From: Paraspadella gotoi
Lineage: Eukaryota; Chaetognatha
NCBI GenBank assembly: GCA_051294375.1
Contig: CM119268.1
Location: 8,551,008-8,615,007, forward strand
Length of the DNA: 64,000 nt
Reading direction: 5' to 3'
A program made the translations under genes and the position numbers. Shown here piece by piece: positions 43,601 through 54,700 of this stretch. Each line of letters begins with the position of its first letter. Position 1 is the stretch's first letter. Under the pieces are notes generated by a model. The model was not told where the DNA came from, searched no databases, and saw nothing but the letters and a program-made list of their open reading frames with translations.

Positions 43601-46108
43601 TTTGTGTCAAAGGAAGGAAGGAACATAAAATAAGTTCATTGTTTCATAGGCCTAATATTAAGCAGAAAGACACCATACCTTAAATTTGATGACCACTTCC
43701 GGAAATGAGATTTCCGAGATCGCTAACCAATCCCAAAAATTGAAAGCGACCAAAAAATCGAAAAAATTCATTCGATCCATTTTGAGAAGTGAATCATATT
43801 ACGGTAAAAGTTTAAAATAACTTTTAGTGTAGTTTTTTTTAAACATTTATTGAGTTAACTCGTAGGGAATCATATGAACTTTTTCTTGAGTACAACGTAG
43901 CATTTACGAGAGGAAAAGGGCGGAAAAATTTTGAGAAAGGGAGTTGAAAAAAAAAGTGTGATCTTTTTAAGATTTTACGTTCAAGAAATGACCTATTTTA
44001 GGATCTCTAGAGAATAAATATTTATACAAAGTCCGTCACTTCATCCGACATCTTTAGCTGAAATCGCAAAGAATATGCTTTTTTTTTCTTTTTATACTAT
44101 TATTTGATACACAGAAAAGCAGTGAAATTCAATCTAATTATAACATTGTAACCAGCTCTAAAGATTCCATTAAACTAAGGTTACCTCTTTTTTATCTAAG
44201 TATTCATATAACGACAAGGCTACAATAGAGATCTTTATTTTTTCATTATTTAGGGTGAAAGTTAAACGGTTGCTGAAAATCAAAGCTTCGACTCCTGTGA
44301 CATTATTATGTTTAACCAACATAGAAAGAATTTTATTTCGATGATCTACTGTTCGAAAATTTAGTTCTCAAAGAATAGTCGCATTCTTTTGATTGAAATA
44401 TTTTAATCAATAACTTTAACCTTGTTTTTGTCTATTAGTGGTAGTTTCATGCAATCTTTAACTTGGTTTTGTCTTTAGTCTGCTTTTTTTGATGCTCATG
44501 TATGTACTGATCAACCTTGTTGAATTCGAAATAAAACGCATATATAACGATACAAAATACAATTACAGATAACTGAAATAAATCCTGTCCGTTTTCATTT
44601 TTCCATGTTAACATTTATCCGTTTCCAATGCACGTTTTTTTCCCCCCCCATAATTCTTGCTCAAATTCACACTCTCGCATGACTACTTTCTCTTTGTGAT
44701 CCAACATTCGTTGTGTCGATGCAGAAATCTGAGCTGGAGAATCGTATTCCGCGACTTCGTACCATCTGACAAACGAGTAAAACGTCGGTTAACACGTTAA
44801 AAATCGACTTTTTTAACCGTTAACGGTTAAAATAGATTAATTTAGTAGCTTGTAGTAATTTGATGATAATGCATAAATGATAAAAGAAAGAAAAACAATT
44901 TAAACCTCGTGTTCAAATCTTATTTCAGAGAGAGAAATAAAGGCGAAACGCTGTCGAAAAGCAGACTGTTGCAAACTTTTTAGTATTTTTCCTTTGTTTT
45001 CAGATTACAACGATCGAACAAAGACAAACGGTAAAACCCGCCCAAAATAAAAAATAAATTTCGTCCCAACTCAATGGGTTGACTACTACTAGTACTACGG
45101 ACAAAATTTCAGTACCCAAATTCAATAACAGAAGAAACAAAAAATCTTAAATTGTTTAAAAAAATTTAAGCATACCCACTTTACCCAGTGGACGCAACCC
45201 GTCATAAAGTCACGCAGCTCCAATCGCTCTCTTTAGTTCTTTAGTTAAGGTTTTCTATACACTCGTCCCACGAATGATCGATCGAATACGACATTTTTAA
45301 ACGAGCAGCTCTTCGGAGGATCATATACAAAAATGGCCATAGTTGTTAAAATACTTGACAATTTTTCCTATCTATTCAAACTAATCAGTGCCCTTTTGTT
45401 TTTCGTTTGTTGCGATAACCTTTTCCTTTTAAACTTAATGAATTAATAAATCAAAAATAAATCATTTAAATTTTAATTAAATTTTAATTAATCAATAAAT
45501 ACATGCATTTGTACATTTTTCTGACAGCATATTATCGAAATATTTGATATGAATTTCCGTTTTCGTTATCACCACCAATGTTCTTCTATAATTATTATTC
45601 TCATGATCCAACGCCAAGTTCTTCGTCGTCGTCGTCGTAATTTAAAATTTCGCAATAGTCATGAAGAAGGAGCTCCTGGATCGTCGTCCTCGAACGACCC
45701 TCTCTTGTTAATAACCGCGACTTTTTCGCCGGCCATCCAGACTCCGTCTTTCGTATGGCCGTCCGGCTGACCAAGTTCCCACGATATTTCCTCGGTTTCG
45801 GGAGACCCGCGCCAGTGCCAACAGCATGGGTAGTCATCCCACTGCACGGCGCCCGTCCAGAATTGGGGTCGTCCTCGTAGCCGACGCGAGAGAGATAGTC
45901 GCCGGCTTCTTTGAGGAGACTCTGACGAATAATGTCTTATTATTAATTAATTATTAATTATTAATGATTTTAAAAGTTACAATTTTTTTTATAAATCTCT
46001 TTGGCCGGCTGTCCGTATAAAAAAGTGGTAAGTCGCCTCAGTTTTTCAGTTCTTCTTGAGATGTAAAAAAAATTGTAGAAGGCAGCATGCAGACATACTC
46101 CTCAAAGA
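40411..46108. repeat. Second copy of 32.6-40.2 kb (uncollapsed haplotype, error-rich)
   Basis: 40430-43780 repeats the convertase (exon 9 back to exon 1, start ATG at 43780); 43781-45513 repeats the spacer without the 1540-bp transposon; 45640-46010 repeats the lectin exon at 39543-39870; 40228-40415 repeats 45922-46108. The copy is full of single-base insertions and deletions, many at homopolymers, that break every convertase exon, as expected of unpolished long-read gap filling. Treat it as an allele or assembly artefact, not a tandem paralogue. Confidence 0.85.
40440..43780 (-). pseudogene. Partial duplicate of the proprotein convertase (haplotype copy B)
   Basis: Recognisable exons: signal peptide (ATG 43780), prodomain, NDP..WRR (42900-43060), catalytic Asp exon (about 42700-42860), catalytic His exon (about 42340-42460), [16 protein letters not shown] (about 41770-41880), HGRGG region (about 41340-41500), catalytic Ser region (about 40840-40950) and LTWRD (about 40460-40530, cut). 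Each has frame-breaking indels relative to copy A. Where copy A lost residues after GVGVAH, copy B keeps extra bases that would encode an ARxGG-like stretch, so the true gene is a mosaic of both. Confidence 0.7.
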
Positions 46109-49100
46109 CTGTTTTCTTTTACGTTTCCTCGTGTCATTCGCAACATTTGCAGCTATTTGCTTCAGCTAATTTTAAATATAATTATTTACTATAATAACGC
46201 GGAGTTTTTCATCACTGTCGAAGACCGCCACGCGACTTTTTGCTCCTGCTGACCTCAACTCGCAGAACTTTTCGGCAACGTAATAAGACCTTTCGACCTG
46301 CAAAAATGCGAATCAACATTTTAGAAACCAGTTTAAACCAGTTTAAACCAGTTTAAATCACTGGTTCANNNNNNNNNNNNNNNNNNNNNNNNNCAACTTT
46401 TCGTCCTTGGTAAAATAATGACAACATCTCACCGAAATGAAGGCTGAAGCTCGAACCTTCCACGTCGACGTTAAAATTTCTCTCCAACGTCGGACGTTCA
46501 CAAACAAAAGGGAATTCTCGGCTTCGGGCCTCGTCTTCGATGAGGCCCGATTCCACGTCGAGCACCGCGGCGGCGTCGTCGATAATTCGCCTCGGGAACG
46601 TGACGTCAAAATTTGCCTTCTTTGACGAGGCGGAGAGTGGAGCGGAGTGGAGAAGTAAGTCGTCGGGTTCGCCGGGAGACCAGGGGCTGATAGTATCGCT
46701 GGGTCCGAACTGAACCCACTTGTTCCACGGTTTTTTCAACCTTCGCAACCCCGTCCAAATTCTGCGAGCTTTCGATCCAGATTTCAACACGGTCTCTTTC
46801 AACGCTTTCGATGCGGGTTCCGTGGCCGTGCTCGCCAGTTGCGCTCCTTCTCTCGCGCAAGCGTCCAACGCTTGGTACCAAATGAGAGCTTCCGAGTGGA
46901 AGACGCGCGTTAACGTGTCCTCCAGCGACGTTGCTCTTCTGAACTCCACAAAGAGACTCCAGTTGGTTTCAAAGCAGTTGTTGAGTTCATGACATTGGGT
47001 CCCGTTCAAATACTCGGTGCAGTAGCCGAAGCACCGTGCCTTGTCCTCGCACGTCGGCAATCGGCGGATACCGAAGAAGAGCCGATGGCCGAGAAGGCGG
47101 GAATTGTTGTGAGATGCAGCGGATAAGGCGAGTTCTTCGACGCCCTTTCCTCCCGAGCAGGTAGGTTCCCAGGGTCCGTAGGGGGTAGGGGCGGAAAGAG
47201 CGAAGCCGGTGCTGCATCCTGAGCTTAGGACGAGAGAAGGATTCATCGATGACGAAGACGATGATGAGGACAAAGATTCGTTAGACAATTTGCAAAAAAA
47301 TGTAAACTCTGCATTTAGAAAATTGAAGGCTTGCATTGCGCCGTCACTAGAAAGGAGTAGGGCCTTGGATATTCCATCGATGACGTCTTCTCCGGCTGCT
47401 TGCTTGATTGCATCAAACTCTGAAAGAGGAAATGAACCAAGGACCTACAAAGTTTTTTGAATCTCTGTAATAATGTCCGTTTATCTATGATCTGTTATAG
47501 AGTCTGCCGAGATTTTCTGTGTTCAGTAATCACGACTTGACCAAACTTCCGTGCCGTTACCTTATTACCTGTTTCGTCTTCATCTCCGGCCACAACGCCT
47601 CCGCACTTTAATCCCTCGCAACAGACGCCCAGCCACGCCCACTGCTCCTTCACGTCTGTCAACGTCGCCGCCATTGCATCCCTCTCTGCCTTGGCCGACC
47701 CAGTAGCAAGAACTCCTCCATTGGCCAGGCAAAATTGATGCGCCTCCAACCAAGTGAGCGCGTCGCCGTGATAGTAATAGGAAACGTTTTCATAAACTCC
47801 GGCAACGGAACTAACGTAAAGCGTGTTGGCATTCTCGTAACATTCGTCGGACAGAGCAACGCCCAGTCCATATTGCCAGCAGTCGTTGATTCGATTTTCT
47901 TCGCCGTCGCAAACGGGCTGCAACAGGGAATTGGCTTCTAAGAATCTAGCGTTTCCAACTAGCAAAGCGTCCGTTTGCCGCTTTAACAGCTTCTTGGAGA
48001 CAATTCGACCCAACCAGGTGATTTGAGACACGTTTCTATTAAAGACGCAAATGGACCCGCGTGGACTGTGGTCAGTTTTAGCTACGAGGGGAAAACCACG
48101 GTCCGTATAGCAGTCCGAATGGAATTCCAGGTAGTAGTCTGGCTCAGGGTTCTCCACTGGTACGATAATGAAGGGGATGAGAATGATTAGGATGATGGGG
48201 ACGACAAAGAGAAGCCAGAGCGCGGAGGCAGGAGTCGGTTCGGTATTGATAGGATGATTTACACATTTGATACAAGAATCTATTTTTGCATCTTCATCCT
48301 TCTCAGACGTTCCGTCTGATGTTGTTCCATCTCCTTCTTTCTCCTCAGCTTCACTTTCATTTGCAGCATTTCTTCTGTCTACGCATTCAACCCTCAAATC
48401 ATAAGGCCTCTTTTCCCACAGGCTCGTCAAGAGTTTAAAGAGGCGACACTCGAACTCCTCCTTAAAGAGCAAGAAGCCGACGACGGCGTTGAAGACGGCG
48501 ACCAGGATCGTAGTCACGAATGTCCACAAGCTGTTGTTGTTGTTGAGGGACTTGAAGAATTCGACCGGAAGCTTGGCCCCGCGAATGTTGACGTCGGCAA
48601 TAAAGAAGCTGATGATGATGACGAAGACGATGACTTTGGAGACGAGGAAGACGACGCAAGCGCCTCGGCGGAAGATGGATTTGTGGCGGACCTAGGGGTG
48701 TAAGGAAGTATATTGACCATAAGCTTTTAGGGCTTTTATATTGTAGTGTGAAGTCGTACTGGCAAGTCTATAAAGTTATTTTTGTAAATGTCATTATCTT
48801 GTAAGAGTGATGGAGGCCTTAAACCCCCAAAGCCTGTCCAAAGTCAGGGGCAAGATAGCTTATTTATTAAATGAATGGATAATTTTTATATTGGTTGTAC
48901 CAATTTCATAAGAAACCGATTTGACTAGTTTTTAGTTGTGTCATAATATAATATAGACTTTTTACAAACTGCAGTGGAAATAAAAGTCATTTTATTTCTG
49001 TTCATGACTTACCAAAAAAAAAAAAACAACTCCATAAGACAAAAATCAAAACTCACCAAATCTACGAGGACGACGAGAGTAACGAAGAAGGCGGGCGGCA

Positions 49101-50474
49101 GGACGAAGACGGCGATCGTCGGCAACCGTCCAGTCGGAGCGTAAATGGCGCAGGAGAATCGACAAATCCCGCCGAGGACGACGACTTCGGAAATGAGGAA
49201 GACAACGATGACCAATCTGGTGATCCATGCCGGGCGGTCGGGAGAATCAAAACGGCCGTGGACCGAGTCGTTTTCGTCGTCGCCGCCGTTGGAGTCCTTG
49301 GACGCGCATTCTTTATCGCTTCCGTCGCCATCGCTTCCGTCGCCATCGCTAACGTCGCCGCTCGTTTTCGGTTTCTTGGAATATTTTATTGAGCAAAGTT
49401 ATTTTGGTGTTTTATATTTATTTTTCATTAGGTTTTTTTTTTTATATCAATATGTAACGCGCGTAGAAAACGCTTAAAAAATAAAGTTTTGTTTCATATT
49501 CTTACTTGTGAAATATTGAGAGCATCGCCGGAGTCGTCGCCGCCGCCTCCGCCGGAGTCGCTTACGAGGATAAATTCCGTCAAACCGTGACACAGAGTGA
49601 CGGCGGAGGAACAAACGGAAATCATTTGAGCAAAGGAGAGAGAACGAACGCCTTCTTGTCCCTTGGCGCTGGTCATAATTAGCTGAGAAGTTTTAAAGCA
49701 ATGAAATTTGAATTGGATAAAAGAAATCAAGAAGACAAAAGGGATGAACACCGAACATTAAACAGGAGTGTCAGCAGTTTACGAATTTAGTTATCCCTTG
49801 TTAAAACCTGTGTGCAGAACTGCGGAAGACTCTCCGCGAAAATCTCAGCCAATTTTGCAGAGGAGGCGAACCCGGCGGCGGCGCTGACGAGACCCGTCAC
49901 ATCTTCCGGCCGATGACGATTTTGAATCAACGTGAAGAGACAGAAGAAGTAGATCACCGTGGGACCGAGCATAATCGCCGATCCCACTAGCGCCGCCACC
50001 AACCACGGCGTGGGAATGACCTTCTTGGCGCGACCGCGACGTAACATGTGCCAGGCGAGCAGGAGGAATTGCCCGGCCCCACCGGAAACGATCCATAGCC
50101 ACGTGAGAAAGAGGTGAATTGCGTTGTAGTCGGGAGGAAAGGAGAGCCAAACGCGAGGCGACAGCACGTAGTCAAACATCCGACCTACAAAACAACAGGT
50201 AAAATTTTAAGTTCCGACGAAGTCATGGCGGGTGCTGAGTCGTCTCCAAATCTCTCTCGTGGAATGACGATCTCAGAACCAGTGAGATTCTGAAAAAATT
50301 GTCATAATTTATATTTAAAATTAAATCGTGAAATTCACATTCACTTCTCTCACCGATTGGAGTCTCGTAAGGAAAAGCCTGAGGAATCTGTTCGCGCGCG
50401 ACGAGAATATCAACGCCCACGTCCCAGAAGTAGGACGCGATCAAAATGACAAACCGAATCAGTGAGACCCACAT
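45601..50474 (-). CDS. XK-related-like polytopic membrane protein fused to SRCR-like and C-type lectin domains
   Basis: Exons: 50354-50474, 49808-50184, 49506-49682, 49057-49374, 47569-48691, 46433-47419, [gap], 46190-46297, 45601-45921. Phases agree through exon 6, giving 1034 codons before the gap. Residues 1 to about 480 have about nine hydrophobic segments with XK/XKR hallmarks: IASYFWDVGVDILVA near the N-terminus and LAEIFAESLPQFCTQLIM (XKR: ..F.ES.PQ..LQL..). A further TM (LLFVVPIILIILIPFIIV, about residues 490-508) precedes a Cys-rich ectodomain: SRCR-like (VCDGEENRINDCWQYG ... DECYENANTLYV), a C-type-lectin-like segment (ALTWLEAHQFCLANGGVLA), a second lectin domain in exon 6 (WYQALDACAREGAQLA ... 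PWSPGEPDD ... FPFVCE) and a third in the last exons. Exon 6 ends in phase 1 but exon 7 needs phase 0, so coding sequence is missing at the gap. The last exon has small frame errors; copy A is intact. Confidence 0.7.
46369..46393. other. Assembly gap (25 N) beside a GTTTAAACCA tandem repeat
   Basis: Four imperfect GTTTAAACCA units (46321-46360) abut the gap. The gap separates lectin domains 2 and 3 of the fusion gene, where the reading phase does not match. Confidence 0.95.
48788..48912 (+). mobile_element. Dispersed repeat, family 3, 5'-truncated copy 3
   Basis: Matches the last ~125 bases of the copies at 16162 and 39917, in the intron before exon 5 of the XK-related/lectin gene. Confidence 0.85.
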
Positions 50475-50519
50475 CGTCGATGTGAACAAAGAGGAAGCGC
50501 GCGTCAAACGAACGGAATT

Positions 50520-50813
50520 ACCTCAATGTCCATTTGTATAGGTTGATTGGCTATTGTTGTCATGTTGTCTGAGTACAGATTTCGCTCGATCTATTCTTTG
50601 GTGAATTAATGACTTATGTCAAACCTTTACTCCTAATGGAGATGTGGAAGAAAGAAAATGAATACAAAACTTTTTTTTTAAATAAAAAAGTAAATCTAAG
50701 AAAAGATCGAAAAAATAAAAATTCGGAGCAAGATGATACAAAAGTCGAATTATTCTTGACTGTCTCTAATTAATTAGAGCATTTCTAATTGATGACAATG
50801 CGGGTTCACCGAT

Positions 50814-50861
<48 letters not shown>

Positions 50862-51710
50862 CTTCTCTCGCACACTCACACACACACTCAGTAATAATTA
50901 TGACTCAACAAAAAAACAATAGAAACTAGACACTATTTGTTACTTACACTCTCAGCCCTCCCATCAATGATGCCAATAAGTGACGAGGTAGCGAAAGAAA
51001 CAAATGAGGGGAAAAGTCGTAATCTCCTATCAATTTTCTGAAACCTGACTCTAATGTCGATTCTAAATTTAAAAAAAAAGTTTAAGATTACAGCAGAAAA
51101 AATATATTTAATACCATGCGGCTTAACAAAATAATTCAAACAATTCTTCGAGCTCTAACAACACTATAGTTTGAACGGAATTTGTATATACACGTGATAA
51201 AGAGCCGAATTTTACATTCGCCGACTGGAACCTGGGTTTTTTTTTCTATTATTTTCCCTGCAATGTCGGAGGGTAGACTTTAAGACTTTATATCAAGATG
51301 AAGGCGTTGGTGGATTTGAAATGACTGGGCGGTCACAGGTTAGGGTAAAGGGTAAGGATATGGATAATTGGGAATAGGGTTTTAAAAGGCCTAGTTGGCG
51401 AAAGTAAAATTTTCCTTATTGAACAATTCCTGAAATCAATGTAAACATAAACTGTAAATATATTTTCATCCGTTGACTTCGACGGCGTAATAATAATACT
51501 ATTGAGCAATTCGTTAAAAAATAAAAACTTAATAATCGGAGACTGAGTTGCCTTTATTTATGATTAAAAAAACAAACAAAAAAAAACAAAAAAACAAACG
51601 AAACAGCCAAGTGCCCTTTGCCATGCCCGAAAAATACATTCGGGCAGAATGGAAACGAAAGTCAACATAACACAATAACTAATTTGACGAATCCCTTTTA
51701 ACGTAACTAG
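50520..51710. other. Spacer between calponin-like and XK-related/lectin genes
   Basis: AT-rich, with (TC)n at about 50818-50866. No gene seen. Should contain the promoter of the XK-related/lectin gene. Confidence 0.6.
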
Positions 51711-54700
51711 TTAAGGCTGCTCGTCGTCGTAGTCGTCCTCTTTTCTTACTCCACAGATTTTCAACGTCAATTTTACGTCAAAAACTTTTTTCCCCCGGAA
51801 CGTCTCGATTGTCAATAAAGGCTCTTCAATACGGAGGCGCCCTACTTCCACCCACACTTTATTTTTCCGTTGGATGTATGACGTCAAATACAAGATTCGA
51901 CGACGACGACGACGACGATCGGTGCAGATGTGACGGTAGGTGCCCGGACATGTCATGCCGACTGACTCGCGACTTTGTTCGTGCCGTATTGAAGGTTTAT
52001 GAATTCCCTGTCGGCCACTTCAGTGAGAGAGCTATGGGCGGTGGCGGAGAGAATTCGGTTTGTGGGGGAGGGGTGGGGGGGGGGGGGAGGAGAGGTTGGG
52101 GTGGGGGGGGTTGGGGGGGAGGGTTGGGTTGTAGACCGGGGGAGAGGGGGATTAAGTTTTGTCTTTATTTGGATTTTTTTTAGAATTAATTTAACAAGAA
52201 CGGTAATTCCAATGTGTGGCGCCGCAGTGACTGCCTTAACACGTGTATTTTTTCCCAACATGACATGATAAGACATGAAGTGACGTGACTTGACATGATT
52301 ACACGACGACGATAACTTTCTTAGCCCATGTATTGAGTTTTAGGATTTCCTGAAGGCGGTCACTTAAATTTGAGGATTTTCCCTTCATAACAAATGGGCA
52401 TTGAGCAACCAACTATATGCAAGTTTTGAGCATTTTTAACGTAAGTGGGATAGACCGATGGACAGACATAACGACGGACCGACCGACCGACCGAAAAGTG
52501 ACTTACAGAGTTGCTCCGCGAGTACTCGCGGCTCAACTAAAAATAGACTGGGTCGGCTAAGGAATGACGGAGACATCGAGGTCTGGAGGGACAGAAAAAT
52601 TCATTAAAAATCATCCGCCTTTTTTCATTAATTTTTTTTTCATGTTTTTTTTTTTTCCGGGAGGAGAAAATTGATGGAAAGATATAAACGAGAAATTCTC
52701 GGTCCATTCTCGACTTTTCTTTCTAGATTCCGAGTTCGACAAGCTCAACGTGGGGGCGAAGAAGAACGATTTATAATTATATATATAAACAGTTCCGAAT
52801 GTGTCGAGATCAGACTTCCAGCGGGGAGTTTGTACTGTGTATTTTGTATAATGTATATGTCGTTTTTCTTCGACTTTTGTTTACCGTCTCATTTCGAGTC
52901 TGCTAATGTTTGTAAGACGCTCTTTACGAGAAGACTTTCAGACTTTCACTTTTGACTTGAATATCGATAATTTTAAGAGCCTTTTTGACATTTTGTCGTC
53001 GCCGCGTTTATTCTAGTTATAGTTCCCAGTTTCTTCATTCGAATCAACCCATTTTTTTTTCTTAAAAAATTAGTTATCCTTCCTAATAAGAAAACTAACC
53101 ACTGACTAATAGTTCAAATTTAGAAACTTCTGGTAAAACAGAGAAAAAGCCATGCGCCTGCTAAAAAAAAACCGCGTTTATTCGATTCACTCGCGAAATA
53201 AATCACGAGTGAATCGTGTGAAAGGTTTTCACCCCTTAACTTAAGGCTTAAGTCACTTCTTTTTTAAGCAAAGTTACAAGCCAGATCTCTGCCTCCAACC
53301 ACATATTTTCCCCACAACCCACCCACCCAACTATATCTCCACTCAACTCTTTACCTCGTCAGAGAAGTTGCGTTCGTTCCTCGTCGCCATCTTGACGCCG
53401 ATTCGTCGTTGCCATGGATACGACGGCTTGGTCTGAGCCACCGCGCCCAAAGCGTGGATGCAATTTACCACCTTGGAATACAAGAAAAGAAAATAAAGGG
53501 TGTTAATTCTTTTATTTATACTTTAATTTTTACAACGAAAGTCCATGAAAAGGTCACATTTAAATCCCTTTTATGAAAATGAATTAAACTCAAATACATA
53601 CAGTATCNNNNNNNNNNACGACGACAATGACGATCATGATGATGACCACAGGAAGGAGGGAGGAAGAAGAAGAGGATCGAAGATCCTTTTGGCGGAGCAG
53701 TTTGATGTGAGTAAAAAATTGATATTTTAAAGTCCAAAAAAAGAAATTGAAACTAGGATAATGATTTTATATAAAATATCTTGAATATTTGTTTCTACAG
53801 CATCTACATAATGACAATCGCGAGCGTGGTGGGGGCATTAGGCGTCGTCGTAGGCGTCGGCGTTGTCTTTAGGCGCCAACTACGGCGCCTTGTAGAACAC
53901 GTGCGGCGACGGCGAGGAGGAAGACGAGAAATTGGTGTTTTCGTAGTAGAGGGAGAGGGAGAAGAAAGAAGAGGGAGGGGGGTGAGATTGGGAGAGTGGG
54001 TGAGAGAAGTGAGAGGAGGCGAGGAGAGTGAAAGGGAGGGAGATGGAGAAGGAGAAGAGGAAGAAGAAGAAGAAACTGTATTTGACAGAAGAATTATGTA
54101 TAATACCATGTAAATAGTTTTTGTAATTTTTTTTTTTAGCTAGGGTTAGTTAGTTTTTCATTGTTATAATTGTATTTTATATTAAATATCAAAAGAATTA
54201 ACTTCTTTTTTTAATTCTTCTACTATTTCAGAAGAAGGATTCACAACCGTTTCACAAATGGATAATTCTGATGAATGAATTAAAGAGAAAAGGGATACAT
54301 TGATGTACAAATGTAAATAATAAATTGTAAAAAATGATATATTATTTTTAATCCACAGACAATAGGGCGCTAGACAATCAGTCAAACAAAAAGTTAAAAA
54401 CAACTAGACAACTATTATTTACCTCGATCGCGGAACAAAAAGTTTATTTTTCGAGTAGTCTCAAGATCTGATTTTCGAATTACAAAGAATTCAAAAGATT
54501 TCAACTTCAAATAAAACTGCCTTCTCTAAAGATAAATGAGACTTATTTGATATCATCTGAATCTACTCTTCAAGCTGAACAACTTCGTCAATTCAAATCA
54601 GCGCCACAAATTCCCTATGACGATCTACGCTCATTAATATCGCCAATGTGTTTGTATTGCGAGACTACTCTTTCCCGGTCTCCGTCAAGTTGTAAACAAA

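Noticed and set aside
40416-45513. A second, independent convertase gene
   Set aside because: Order, introns and spacers match copy A with random indels and a gap-flanked join; an uncollapsed haplotype explains it better than a paralogue.
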